In this document: in pieces, positions 7,200 through 16,916 of the stretch | How positions within the stretch are numbered: position 1 is the stretch's first letter | How the letters are laid out: each line of letters begins with the position of its first letter | Assembly: GCA_041398785.1 (NCBI GenBank) | Contig: JAWKUA010000009.1 | Location: 186,001 to 250,000 of the forward strand | Direction: 5' to 3' | From: Planctomycetaceae bacterium | Lineage (GTDB): Bacteria > Planctomycetota > Planctomycetia > Planctomycetales > Planctomycetaceae | Length of the DNA: 64,000 bases | Notes under the pieces: generated by a model | Told to the model about the DNA's origin: nothing | Database searches by the model: none | What the model saw: the letters and a program-made list of their open reading frames with translations, nothing else | Translations under genes and position numbers: made by a program

Positions 7200-9860
7200 T
7201 CACGTGCCCCCGTTTTTCAGCGAATGCAGCAGCTTCGCGTCGGCGGGGGTGATCTGGTGTTCGGCTCCCAGCTCGGTCAGTTCGTGAGCCAGTTGGCGGG
7301 CCGCCTGGGACTGCCCGGCCGCCTGCAGAGCTTTCGCTTCATACAGCCATGACGTCAGCAGACGTTCGTCGCGGGGAATTGACGAAAAGATCTGCAGCGC
7401 GGTTTGCGGATCACCGGTCAGAGCCAGCACCAGTCCCTGCACGTCGCGGATCTGCGGATCGGATGGCGCGATCCGTGACGCAGTCGACGAATACTCCAGT
7501 GCTTTCGACAGGTCTCGACGGCTGACGGCCAGAATCCATGCCGCCCGACTGAAGGCTGCCGCGTTTCGTCGATCGTGCTGAATCAGTTGTTCCAGAACGG
7601 CCCCGGCGGATTCGTAGTCTTCGAACAGAATCTGCGATTCCGCGTACGCCATCCGCAGCACGACGCTGGCGGGATCGTTGTTGATCAGCCGCAGCAGATC
7701 CTGCTGAGCCACCGATCTGACCGCCGCCCGATCCTGACCGCGGCGAAGACATTCCAGCCAACTGAACGCGCGAATGTTGGCATTCGCCGAAACGGGAGAC
7801 TGCTGCAACACCTGAGCCGCGCGGCGAGCCGACTGCTGTTCGGCCAGAAACCCGACGTAGGCCGGAAGCTGATTTGTGTCCCGCGTCACCAGTTGCTGAT
7901 AGGCGTTTTCCGCAACGGCCAGAAGTTCGGCCGTGTATTGTCCGCGTCCGTTTCGACCGGCGGACCTGGCAAGACCAGACGTCACTTCGGCGACAATCTT
8001 CAGCCGTTTGCCTTCCGAAAGCTGCCGACCGGCGGACGGCGACCTCAGTTGATTCAACCAGATTGTGACGGCCTGCGGTTCTCGGCGAGCCATCAGCAGA
8101 GCCAGCAGTCCGCCCTGAGCTGACTCGTCGGCCGCATCATTCTGAACGGTCATTTCGATCTGTCGCTGCAGCGCTGGCGCCTTGACCAGCAGCACGCTGT
8201 CCCATGCCTGAGCCAGCTTCGCGTCGCCGGGATGCTGATGGACCGCGCGTTCCAGGTGATCCAGTGCTCGCGACGGAGCACCCTTCGCGAACAGCAGATC
8301 GGTCTGCAGCAAAGCCCGCTGCACGTCATCCTGGACGGCGGGACTGGTGTCGCTCAGCAGTTGTTCGACTTCCGACCAGTCGCGGCGGCCGGCTGGCTGA
8401 GACAGGTTGGATTCAATCAGCAGATTCGCCAGAAACGCGGGTACTCCGGGAACATCCATCAGCCGCCGGTATTCGATGATGGCCCGAGCCGGCTGGTCCT
8501 GCTGCAGGAACGCCGTCGCCATTCCCAGGCGACCACTGACCGACTGAGGATTCGATCTCAGCAACAGCCGGTACGATTCGCGAGCCGCGACGGACTTGCC
8601 GGACTGCTGCTGACACAGCGCCAGACACGTGGATGCCCGCGACCTGACGTCATCGTTCTGGCCCGCCAGGCTGATGGCCAGACCGAACGCTTCGGCCGCC
8701 GCATCCCACTGTTGTTCGGCCATCAACACGCGGCCCAGCAGAAACTGTCGGCGAGCGCGCGACAGCGCTCGTTCCGGCAGACCGGCATAGACTCTGCGAG
8801 CACGTTCGGTCTGATGGCGGCTGACCAGAAAATCGACCAGCAGTTCGTGCAGTCGATATTCCCGCGGACTGCGGCGAATTCCGTCTTCCAGAGTCGCGAT
8901 GGCAGCATCATTCTGATCGGCAAGCCATTGTGCCGATGCCAGTAACAGCCGCAGCGCCGTCGATTCCGGTTGTGCCACCACCTGCTGCTGAAAATGCTGC
9001 AGCAGCCGCGCGGATTCGAACCGAGCGGAAGATGACTCGGCGGACATCTGCCGGTACGCCTGCAGCAGCATCGTGTTGAACGAAATGTCGCCGGGCCGTG
9101 ACTTCAGCGCCTGCCACAAATCGACGCTCGCATGTTCCGGACGCTGCTGCTGCATCAGCCATGACGCGCGGATGAACCGGGACTTCGCCGAATCGCAGGT
9201 CGCCACCATCTGATTTAGCAGAGCTTCGGCGCGATTCGGGTCGGGCATGCGGCCGCCGGCGTTGCTGGAAACAACATTCGCCAGGTGTTCGAAACACTCG
9301 GGCGCCGGATTCGGAAGACCGATCGCTCTCTCAAAGTGCGCCGCGGCGGTGTCGAGATCTTCGAGACTCTCCGCCACCAGTCCGCTGTAGTACCAGACTT
9401 CGGAAACGTCGGGCGTACGGGATCGAAGTTCCTGCAGGTGAGCCGCCGCGTCCGAAAAACGATCCAGTCGAACAGCAGTCCGGACCTGCCGCAGCCGCAG
9501 GTCATCGTCATCCCGGCGCGCCAGCAGCATTTGTTCGTTCATCCGAAACGCACGCTGCAGAGATTCGTCGGTGGTATGTTCCTGCAGCAGCTCGCTCACC
9601 AGCCGCTGCACATCGGCGTCACCGCCGCGGAGAGCCAGGTACTGATCCAGAAACTCAAACGCCCGTTCGTGGTCGCCGGCGTCGAGTGCTGCCATTCCTG
9701 TTTGTTTCAGATAGTCACACGTCGCGCCAACCTGACGTCCGTGCAGATGACGCACGCCGAAGTGAAACATTGCCAGGACACCCAGCACAATGATCAGAGC
9801 TCTGACGTTCAGCGCGCGCCGCGGCGAAGTATGCTTCGAGTTGTCGGATGCATGAGCCAT
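7200..9860 (-). CDS. Large membrane-anchored TPR-repeat protein in an exosortase operon
   Basis: An 886-residue protein with one transmembrane segment near residues 21-40 and then helical tetratricopeptide-type repeats over nearly the whole length (typical units are ALDAGDHERAFEFLDQYLAL and QQWDAAAEAFGLAISLAGQ). The N-terminal region before the helix is basic, so the repeats probably face the periplasm or paryphoplasm. It begins 40 bases after the exosortase stop on the same strand and is almost certainly co-transcribed with it. Large TPR proteins often accompany exosortase/exopolysaccharide loci in Gram-negative bacteria, where they act as scaffolds. No enzymatic motif is visible. Confidence 0.88.
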   Translation of the reverse strand: MAHASDNSKHTSPRRALNVRALIIVLGVLAMFHFGVRHLHGRQVGATCDYLKQTGMAALDAGDHERAFEFLDQYLALRGGDADVQRLVSELLQEHTTDESLQRAFRMNEQMLLARRDDDDLRLRQVRTAVRLDRFSDAAAHLQELRSRTPDVSEVWYYSGLVAESLEDLDTAAAHFERAIGLPNPAPECFEHLANVVSSNAGGRMPDPNRAEALLNQMVATCDSAKSRFIRASWLMQQQRPEHASVDLWQALKSRPGDISFNTMLLQAYRQMSAESSSARFESARLLQHFQQQVVAQPESTALRLLLASAQWLADQNDAAIATLEDGIRRSPREYRLHELLVDFLVSRHQTERARRVYAGLPERALSRARRQFLLGRVLMAEQQWDAAAEAFGLAISLAGQNDDVRSRASTCLALCQQQSGKSVAARESYRLLLRSNPQSVSGRLGMATAFLQQDQPARAIIEYRRLMDVPGVPAFLANLLIESNLSQPAGRRDWSEVEQLLSDTSPAVQDDVQRALLQTDLLFAKGAPSRALDHLERAVHQHPGDAKLAQAWDSVLLVKAPALQRQIEMTVQNDAADESAQGGLLALLMARREPQAVTIWLNQLRSPSAGRQLSEGKRLKIVAEVTSGLARSAGRNGRGQYTAELLAVAENAYQQLVTRDTNQLPAYVGFLAEQQSARRAAQVLQQSPVSANANIRAFSWLECLRRGQDRAAVRSVAQQDLLRLINNDPASVVLRMAYAESQILFEDYESAGAVLEQLIQHDRRNAAAFSRAAWILAVSRRDLSKALEYSSTASRIAPSDPQIRDVQGLVLALTGDPQTALQIFSSIPRDERLLTSWLYEAKALQAAGQSQAARQLAHELTELGAEHQITPADAKLLHSLKNGGT

Positions 9861-9900
9861 CGATCGATCCGCAGTTCTGTAATCCTGGTTCCGGACGCGT

Positions 9901-10827
9901 TTACCGGGAAACCGGGACGACTCCCGGCCTTACCGCGCCGCTGACATGAACGCGGGGTTCCGGAACCTCCACAAACAGCCAGTCCAGCAGTTTCAGTTCA
10001 AGTAATACGGCTGCCATCGCCACCGGCGGCAGCAGCCAGGCACTCAGCGTGTCATGCACAAAATTCGCTGACGATTCGCCGGACCACTTGTACGCCACGG
10101 CCGTTGCGACAACGCGGATCAGGTTCACAATCAGGGCCGTCGGAAGAACACTGAACAGAATCAGCACCTTTTCCCAGGCCTGCCGTCGGCTGGCGACTAC
10201 CGCAGCAACCGAAACCGCAAGGAACACCATCAGCATTCTCAGCCCGCTGATCGCTTCCGCGACACCAAGCCGCACGTCGCCCATCACAATCGTCCCACCG
10301 GACGAAACAGCGGGAATCCCGAACGACTGCACGTAGTAGGTGGCTTCCTGAGCACTCGGAACCTGCAGCGGCGCCGACGTCAGCGTTTCCAGTTGAGTCG
10401 GCAGCGGAAACAGGAATGCCGGAAACAACACCGCCGGCCAGACTCCGCAGAAGAATCGCCGTCCCCACACAGCCAGCACAATTCCCGCCGCAGCACACAG
10501 AAATGCAGCCTGATCGATGATTTCAATCTGCAGGCGACCGGCCAGAAGGTGCGATGCGACCGCCGCCGCCATCAGCATCACGCCGAAGACGTTCCATTTG
10601 GCGGTTCCCGCAAGAATTCTGCCACGTCGCATCCATGCAACAGCGATCGCCATCAGCGGAACAACGAAACCGTGAGCATACTGCGGCTCCGATGCCCAGC
10701 GTGCCGCGGCGGAACTGAGCGGACTGCGAAACATCACCAGCGCAGCGACGCTCAGAAGCAACGTCCACGCGGCTCGCACCGGCCAGTCGCGGCAGATCCA
10801 TTCGGACTGTTCAGTGGAACGGGTCAT
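9901..10827 (-). CDS. Exosortase/archaeosortase family protein lacking the catalytic cysteine
   Basis: A polytopic membrane protein of about 308 residues with the exosortase layout: some eight hydrophobic helices, the PQYAHGFVVPL segment, FPLPTQLE, and the active-site region VAEAISGLRML. In exosortases this reads EACSGLR, with the Cys forming the transpeptidation nucleophile; here codon 10251-10249 is ATC, giving Ile at residue 193. The Arg of NLIRVV and the His of FVHDTLSA are kept. The protein is therefore either inactive in sorting or has changed function. Upstream in-frame starts exist at 10878 (ATG) and 10887 (GTG), but that extension is not family-like. It is first in an operon with the TPR protein. 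Confidence 0.85.
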   Translation of the reverse strand: MTRSTEQSEWICRDWPVRAAWTLLLSVAALVMFRSPLSSAAARWASEPQYAHGFVVPLMAIAVAWMRRGRILAGTAKWNVFGVMLMAAAVASHLLAGRLQIEIIDQAAFLCAAAGIVLAVWGRRFFCGVWPAVLFPAFLFPLPTQLETLTSAPLQVPSAQEATYYVQSFGIPAVSSGGTIVMGDVRLGVAEAISGLRMLMVFLAVSVAAVVASRRQAWEKVLILFSVLPTALIVNLIRVVATAVAYKWSGESSANFVHDTLSAWLLPPVAMAAVLLELKLLDWLFVEVPEPRVHVSGAVRPGVVPVSR

Positions 10828-11265
10828 GAGTCTTTGCTGTGAGTACTGCGAGAATCTGATTGCATTGCCGCCAGCCATGGCGACCACAAAACCGGAACTC
10901 AGCCGCTGCGTTCAGAATTCACCGCTATTGCGCAGAACGTGCAGGAACGAAGATCGACCAGGCAACCGAACTGCTGCCGTCGCAACGTCAGCATTCACGA
11001 CAGCGCCGTTCCCGGGTGTGTTGCTGGAACGCTACACCATGATCACCGTGCGTGGCCGAGCGACAATCAGCGAAGCCCGGTCTTCTGCAGGCTCTGCGGA
11101 TTGTTTAGCGAAGGCGACAGTTTTGTCGTCGGGCTGCCAAATTGCCGCATCACGATGAATCGATGCGACCGGCAGAATCGGAACCAATTTCAGTGGCCGC
11201 GTACGCTCAGCCATGTATGACAGCCGCAATCGTCGGGTCACGCGGCACGCGCATCGCGGGACCAG
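10828..11265. other. Intergenic region without a recognisable gene
   Basis: This stretch lies upstream of the exosortase and downstream of the FAD oxidoreductase, both on the minus strand. Short frames on both strands lack start signals and any family-like sequence. It should hold the exosortase promoter, but no clear promoter box or terminator hairpin can be pointed to. Confidence 0.5.
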
Positions 11266-12864
11266 CTATGTTGTTCTGTCCTGCAGAACTTTCATCGCCG
11301 CGTTGTGGCCGGGGATGCCGCTGACCGCACCGCCTCGAACAGCCGACGATCCGCACAGCAGAATGCGGGGATGTTCTGTTTCGACGCCCCACAATCCGGC
11401 TTGTTCATCGGATTCCGCAAACGGCCAGGTCAGGTCGCCGTGGAAGATGTTGCCCTGCGGCAGGTGCAGCTTGTTCTGCAGATCGACGGGGCTCATGGCA
11501 TCGATGCACGGGTCGCCATTCGCGTCGACCGCCAGACAGCTTTCGATCGGTTCTGCCAGAAACTGATTGATGCCGGACAGATACTTCGCCAGCACGTCGC
11601 GGCGGACTCGGTCGTTGTCGTCTTCGAAGAGCCGGTAAGGCATGTCGAGTCCAAACAGCGTCAGCGTGTGGGTTCCCTGTCGGTTGAGTTCGTCCGAAAG
11701 AATCGAATTGTCAGTGAGAGTGTGGCAGTAGATTTCTCCCGGCGGAGTTTCCGGGACACGTCCGGCGACGCTGTCGGCAAAGCTGGACTGCATCTGCTCG
11801 TAACCTTCGTCGATATGAAACGTTCCGGCGAAGGCGGCTTCAGGCGCGCAGTTCGCGGATCGAAGTTTCGGCAGCCGCGACAGCAGCATGTTGATCTTGA
11901 AGCCCGCCCCGGCAGGTACGTCACCGGGCGCTTCGTGAACGTTGCCGAGCAGCCGTGCGAGAACATCGGTCGACGCATTGCACAACACGGTATCGGCATC
12001 GACATCGCGAACTGTGCCAGCCTGTTCGAACGTGACGGTCGCTCGGTTCGAACCCGGGTCCACACGAACCACAGTGGCCGACGTGACAAACGTGACGCTG
12101 CCGGTGCCGGCCGCGATTCGAACCAGTTCATCGACGAGTGCTCCCATGCCGCCGACCGGGACACGCCATTCTCCCGTACCGTTTCCAATGACGTGGTACA
12201 GGAAGCAGCGGTTCTGTCTCAATGACGAATCGTGAGGATGCGTCGACAGACCAATCTTTGCGTCCGTAAACACCAGCCCGCGAATCAGGTCATCGGACAG
12301 CAGGCGTTCGATGACGTTGCCAAGCGGCTCTTCGACGAAAGCCTGCCACGCCGCCTGGCCGGCGCTCGACAACCGTCGGCGCATCTGAGAACGAGTCACC
12401 AGCGGCTGTGTCAGACTCGGCCAGACCACACTCGCGAGTTGCTGCTGCAGGCGCTGCAGTTCCTGAAACTCGTCATAGTCGCGATCGCTGCCGGTCAGAG
12501 TTCGAAATGCGTCGCGATTCGCGCCCGGATCATTGTTACGAATCAGCACCTCGCGAAAGCAGCCATTCGCCAGTGACGGAGTGTACGATGCCGTCCCGCG
12601 AGACCGCAGCCGCAGGTTCAGCCCGAGATCGTCGACGATCTTCTTTGGAAACAGACTGACCAGATAGGCGTACGCGGACAGCCGGGCGTCGATTCCGGCG
12701 AAGAGTCGTTTCGACTGAGTCGCCCCGCCCAATTCTGCATTTCGTTCCAGCACCAGCACTGACTGACCGGCCTTCGCAAGGTAGCAGGCCGCGACCAGTC
12801 CGTTATGCCCGCCGCCAATCACGGCGACGTCATAGCGGGAATTGATCGAGACAGCACCTGGCAT
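11266..12864 (-). CDS. FAD-dependent oxidoreductase, phytoene desaturase/PYROXD2-like
   Basis: A 532-residue flavoprotein. The N-terminal dinucleotide motif VAVIGGGHNGLVAACYL is followed by VLERNAELGGAT, as in the phytoene-dehydrogenase/CrtI-related amine oxidase superfamily, and the C-terminus has the FAD-contacting LCGSSAVRGGAVSGIPGHNAA segment. This ending and the middle region (MGALVDELVRIA) resemble the PYROXD2/CrtI-like group COG1233. It could oxidise a hydrophobic substrate, but no carotenoid genes are nearby, so the substrate is undetermined. The start is the ATG at 12864, eleven codons before the glycine motif. Confidence 0.87.
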   Translation of the reverse strand: MPGAVSINSRYDVAVIGGGHNGLVAACYLAKAGQSVLVLERNAELGGATQSKRLFAGIDARLSAYAYLVSLFPKKIVDDLGLNLRLRSRGTASYTPSLANGCFREVLIRNNDPGANRDAFRTLTGSDRDYDEFQELQRLQQQLASVVWPSLTQPLVTRSQMRRRLSSAGQAAWQAFVEEPLGNVIERLLSDDLIRGLVFTDAKIGLSTHPHDSSLRQNRCFLYHVIGNGTGEWRVPVGGMGALVDELVRIAAGTGSVTFVTSATVVRVDPGSNRATVTFEQAGTVRDVDADTVLCNASTDVLARLLGNVHEAPGDVPAGAGFKINMLLSRLPKLRSANCAPEAAFAGTFHIDEGYEQMQSSFADSVAGRVPETPPGEIYCHTLTDNSILSDELNRQGTHTLTLFGLDMPYRLFEDDNDRVRRDVLAKYLSGINQFLAEPIESCLAVDANGDPCIDAMSPVDLQNKLHLPQGNIFHGDLTWPFAESDEQAGLWGVETEHPRILLCGSSAVRGGAVSGIPGHNAAMKVLQDRTT

Positions 12865-13016
12865 CGGGGAAAAGTCGGTGAGAAGCTGGCTGGTCGAAAC
12901 GGCGATCGGCAGGATCCCGCCTTCCGGTGGTTGCGGAAAAGACGATACTCCCGGCAGCGCGATTGAGGGTATCGTCGGGAACGGCTTGGGATCAAATCCG
13001 CTGAAGCTGTGGTGGC

Positions 13017-13562
13017 CTATTCAAACAGGTCGTGGACAGGCAGCGAGAATCCCGGCAGCAGCTCCGGAGCGGCCAGTTCTCGCACCGATCGCAGATGAAA
13101 CTCACCGTCTTCCAATCGGCAGACAGCCCCGGTCTCGCGCGTCGGATCAATCAGCCAAACGACGGATGCTCCTGACCGCAGCCACTGTTCCGCCTTCTGA
13201 TGAACCTCCGTCGACGTGTCACCGGGTGAGACGACTTCGACCGCCAGGTCCGGAGCGCCAGGAAAATATCCCGACGGGATTCTGCCACTGACTCGACCGA
13301 TTCTGACGAACGCAGCATCGGGCGCGCGAACCGTATCGGGATCACTTTCAATCACGAATCCGGTCTCAGCACCGAAAACGTGGCCGAGTTTTCGATCGAG
13401 CACAAAGTTCCCCAAAATTCTGCCAACACTGGCGGCCACCCAGCCATGCCGACTGCCTGCAGGGCTCATCAGTTTCACCTCACCTCGAATCAGCTCACAG
13501 CGCTGGCGCGAATGATTCGCCAGAAGCTCGCTGGCAGTCACTAATTTCGCTGTAACGGACAT
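13017..13562 (-). CDS. Uma2 family (DUF820) putative endonuclease
   Basis: A 181-residue Uma2 protein and a distant paralogue of the one at 944-1525. It opens with the typical VTASELLANHSRQRCELIRGE segment, has RAPDAAFV for the acidic position, LAVEVVSPGDTSTEVHQKAEQWL for the Glu and Lys positions, and ends with the usual beta strand and LLPGFSLPVHDLF. The frame is open 28 codons further upstream, but the family begins at the ATG at 13562. Restriction-endonuclease fold; biological role unknown. Confidence 0.87.
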   Translation of the reverse strand: MSVTAKLVTASELLANHSRQRCELIRGEVKLMSPAGSRHGWVAASVGRILGNFVLDRKLGHVFGAETGFVIESDPDTVRAPDAAFVRIGRVSGRIPSGYFPGAPDLAVEVVSPGDTSTEVHQKAEQWLRSGASVVWLIDPTRETGAVCRLEDGEFHLRSVRELAAPELLPGFSLPVHDLFE

Positions 13563-13867
13563 CAGATAACCTGAGTTTCGAAATACTCCACAAGCGGCCG
13601 GGAAAGGTGCCTGGCGGCTCATGACACGCAGAATCCCGGAATACATCGATCGACGCCGCGACCGGAATGAAAACGACTGACGGCATCTTACCGCCGCGCC
13701 GCCGTTGAGTCATTCCGAAACGTTGCGATCGATGTGGTACCCGCTTCACCGCCCGGCAGGCGCGTCCTTTGCCTCGATCTGTCGGACGGGGCCGGCATCG
13801 CAATCATCACGCCGAGTTGGTGTCGGTCTGTCAAGGTTGTGGCCGGACGTCAGGCCGGCACGCTATC
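13563..13867. other. Divergent intergenic region
   Basis: A stretch of about 305 bases between the divergent Uma2 and lipoprotein genes. It presumably holds both promoters. No gene, hairpin or repeat stands out. Confidence 0.45.
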
Positions 13868-15484
13868 ATGCGTTCCATGAAGCCCTGGTCCACGACAATT
13901 CCGATAGCTGACGTCCTTCGCGTGTCCGGGATCGTCAGTTTGCTCATTGCGGGTTGTGGTGAATCCGAAAACCGAACCGCCGGTTCCATTCCGTCGTCCG
14001 CCGTTCGCGAAACGATCCGTTACGAAACGACGATCGACGGAGAACCGGAGTCGCAGCGGCAAGCCACACTACGGTCGGTCGCGGAACCTTCACACCACAC
14101 GGACTCCGGCGACGCTGACGACGCGGACGTTCGGCGACAGGAGCAACGCGATGTCCGTCTGAGTCCACCGGAACAGCGGCTTCGCTTGCCCGACAGTCGG
14201 CGTGAAATCAACGAAGCCCGGTTGAGCGAACAGGGGATTCGGGTTTTCCGAGCGAAACGGCTGGTGCTGCTGACCGATCGAGTCGAAGGCGACGGGGCGG
14301 GACTGCCGGCGCTGGCGGATGCTCTGTTCGAACGGCTGGAACAGCACTTCGGCCGACTTCCTGAAGCGCCGGACGGTTCTGAGTTCCAGGTGACGGGCCA
14401 CCTGATTGCGGATGCGGCGCGGTTCGAAGCGGCCGGCCTGATGCCGTCCGACGGGCTGACGTTCAAGCACGGCCGACATCTGAACTACGAGTTCTGGATG
14501 CGGGACCAGGTCGATGACTACTATCGGCGGCATTTGCTGCTGCACGAGTTCACTCACTGCTTCATGACGTGCGAATGCGGCATGACCGATACTCCTGATG
14601 CCTGGTACATCGAAGGCATGGCTGAATACTTCGCGACGCATTCGCTGATAAGCACTGCGGAGGGCGAAGAGGCCGTAGCTCACTTCGGAGTCATGCCAGC
14701 GGTCCACAGCGGATTTGAAGGCTGGGCTCGAATCTTCGAACTGCGGCGCATCTTTGATTCACGGCCCGGTTCTGAGATGAGGACACTGAACATTCCGGCG
14801 CTCGATGACGCGCGGCTGCTGTCGGTGCCCGGTGTCGAGGAAGACTCGCGCTACGCCTGGTGGTGGGCGCTGTGCTGGATGATTCACGAGCATCCGTTCT
14901 ACCGCAAACACCTTGCCGCCGAACTGAAAACGACTCGGCGGCACGCGGACTTTCGCGCGGCCGTGACTCGGTTCGAAGGTGCGTTCCGGAAACGCTGGAC
15001 GTCGGATTGGCTGCTCTTCGCGGAATCGCTGATTGAAGGTTTCGATACTGACCGATCATTTGCATGGCACGCGGACCGCGAATTGTCAGTCGCTGATGTT
15101 TCCGCCAATGAACCGGCGACCGTGACTGTGCGAGCTGATCGCGGCTGGCAGGATTCGGGGGTATCGCTGTCGGCCGGTGAATCGGTTCGCTTGCAGTGCG
15201 ACGGCGATTTCTTTGTGGCGAATGATCCTCAGCCGTGGCGATCGGAGCCGCAGGGTGTCACGGTTGAATACGTCCACGGCGCGCCGCTGGGGCAGGTCGT
15301 GGCAATTCTTGTCTCAGCAGACGGCAGCCGGATTTCCAACAGGGCGGCCATTGCGCGCGACGCTGTCGTGACCGCTCCGTTCGCCAGTCGGCTGTGGCTG
15401 CAGATCAACGACAGCGCGGCGTCGCGAGCGGACAATTCGGGAAGTGTCAGCGTTTCCATTTCGCGGGCGCCAGACGGCGTTTGA
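13868..15484 (+). CDS. Lipoprotein zinc metalloprotease (HEFTH motif)
   Basis: A 538-residue predicted lipoprotein. Hydrophobic residues 14-29 end in LLIAGC, so Cys30 would be lipidated. A disordered, charged linker (31-125) precedes the catalytic region: LLLHEFTHCFMT places the zinc motif HExxH at 226-230, and YIEGMAEYFATHS about 20 residues later supplies the third ligand Glu in the gluzincin manner. The C-terminal 150 residues look like a beta-rich sandwich domain. The frame extends upstream to 13769, but the lipobox fixes the start near 13868. The substrate is unknown, and I know no named family that fits exactly. Confidence 0.8.
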   Translation: MRSMKPWSTTIPIADVLRVSGIVSLLIAGCGESENRTAGSIPSSAVRETIRYETTIDGEPESQRQATLRSVAEPSHHTDSGDADDADVRRQEQRDVRLSPPEQRLRLPDSRREINEARLSEQGIRVFRAKRLVLLTDRVEGDGAGLPALADALFERLEQHFGRLPEAPDGSEFQVTGHLIADAARFEAAGLMPSDGLTFKHGRHLNYEFWMRDQVDDYYRRHLLLHEFTHCFMTCECGMTDTPDAWYIEGMAEYFATHSLISTAEGEEAVAHFGVMPAVHSGFEGWARIFELRRIFDSRPGSEMRTLNIPALDDARLLSVPGVEEDSRYAWWWALCWMIHEHPFYRKHLAAELKTTRRHADFRAAVTRFEGAFRKRWTSDWLLFAESLIEGFDTDRSFAWHADRELSVADVSANEPATVTVRADRGWQDSGVSLSAGESVRLQCDGDFFVANDPQPWRSEPQGVTVEYVHGAPLGQVVAILVSADGSRISNRAAIARDAVVTAPFASRLWLQINDSAASRADNSGSVSVSISRAPDGV

Positions 15485-15597
15485 AACGGTAGATTCTCGT
15501 CTGCCGTTTGCCGGAAACGGCTGATGGCTTTGGGGCGGACATTGATCATTGGCATTTGCTCGCCCGATTCCTCCACGCTGACTCGAAAGGAAACCAG

Positions 15598-16512
15598 ATG
15601 AGCGGACGACTGATTTCAGCGAACGACAGCAGACGATTCGTCGCCCTGATCGCAGCGGCGGTCACATTCTGCGGCACGTGCCGTGCGGAAACGCCGGAGA
15701 AGATTGCTCTGTGGCCCGGCGGCGCTCCGGGCTCGGAGACTCGGATGAATGAACCGGAAGCCGTCGACGAAGGACCGGGAAAGTGCAACGTCTCGAACGT
15801 CCATCATCCTTCGATCACTCCGTATCTGCCGAAGGACGACGCCGCAACGGGAACCGCGATCGTGATCGCTCCCGGCGGAGGACACCGAGTGCTGTGTCTG
15901 GGGCACGAAGGTGATGCTCTGGCGGAATGGTTCGCCGATCACGGTATCGCGGCCTTTGTCCTGCGTTACCGCCTGGCACGCGAACCGGGGTCGACGTACA
16001 CCGTCGATGAACACGCGATGGCGGATACTCGGCGAGCCATCCGGATCGTGCGAGCTCGCGCGGACGAATGGAAGATCAACCCGCAGCGAATCGGCGTTCT
16101 CGGGTTTTCCGCCGGCGGTGAACTGGCGGCTCTGGCGGCGATGGAATCCGATGGCGGCGACGCGTCGGCATCCGACGAGATTGAACGATCCGGCTGTCGC
16201 CCCGATTTTCAGGTGTTGATCTACCCGGGAAGTTCGAAGCGCTTTACGGTGGCGGAAGGAATGCCGCCGGCGTTCATCGCTCTGGGAGCCAAAGACAGGC
16301 CCGACATTTCTCTGGGAATGGCTCAGCTGTATCTCAAGTACAAGGAAGCCGGCGTTCCGTGTGAGCTGCACATCTACTCAAATGCGGACCACGGATTCGG
16401 TTTTCGGCCGAACAGCACCAGCGCCGCAGGTGACTGGCCACTGCGCCTGCGAGAGTGGCTTGTGGACAGCCAACTGCTGACGGAAACCAGCCAGGCACCA
16501 GTCAAACGCTGA
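15598..16512 (+). CDS. Secreted alpha/beta hydrolase (acetyl-esterase-like)
   Basis: A 304-residue protein with a Sec signal peptide (about 1-32, VALIAAAVTFCGTCRA). It then has the secreted esterase pattern seen in sugar acetyl esterases: ALWPGGAPG near the mature N-terminus, the oxyanion-hole segment APGGGHRV, nucleophile elbow GFSAGGELA, acid region ALGAKDRPDIS and the catalytic His in NADHGFGF. The likely role is deacetylating polysaccharide or other esters outside the cytoplasm. The ATG at 15598 follows GAAAGG at a suitable distance; the 30-codon upstream extension is not family-like. Confidence 0.87.
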   Translation: MSGRLISANDSRRFVALIAAAVTFCGTCRAETPEKIALWPGGAPGSETRMNEPEAVDEGPGKCNVSNVHHPSITPYLPKDDAATGTAIVIAPGGGHRVLCLGHEGDALAEWFADHGIAAFVLRYRLAREPGSTYTVDEHAMADTRRAIRIVRARADEWKINPQRIGVLGFSAGGELAALAAMESDGGDASASDEIERSGCRPDFQVLIYPGSSKRFTVAEGMPPAFIALGAKDRPDISLGMAQLYLKYKEAGVPCELHIYSNADHGFGFRPNSTSAAGDWPLRLREWLVDSQLLTETSQAPVKR

Positions 16513-16916
16513 CAATTTTGCGGCCAGCGTGGACAGAATTCTGCCAACAGCGTCGGCCGGATTCCCGCGTATCACTCCTTCCGAATGCAGCGCGCGATCC
16601 TTCCGTCGACCGCGTCTGCCGTTTCGAATTGCTGCGATCGAAATCCGTCATCCTGATGCCCCTCGGCTGGCCGGGTCGCACGATTGGCGGAATTCACGCT
16701 GCAATCGATTCTCTGAATTGGCGATTTCGCACATGGGAACGCTCTTTGCTTGTCAGTTGCCTGATCCACCGGACCATGATGTTTGCGGAACCTGATGTTC
16801 CACTTGTCAGAAACGGAATGCCCGAACGTCGTGTCTGGTTCGTTTTTGGCAGGTACCCGGACGGCGATGTAAACCGTTGGGACAGTTCCAGGGCAGTCGA
16901 CAGCGGGAGTGCGTCC
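16513..16916. other. Intergenic region without a recognisable gene
   Basis: About 400 bases between the hydrolase and the Gly/His-rich protein. The downstream reading frame is open through it, but its translation looks non-coding (Arg/Ser/Pro-rich, no signal peptide). It should contain a promoter; nothing more specific was seen. Confidence 0.45.

Noticed and set aside
9901..9990. VPEP near the exosortase C-terminus as a PEP-CTERM signal
   Set aside because: PEP-CTERM needs a following transmembrane helix and basic tail on a sorting substrate; here it is the end of the exosortase itself.
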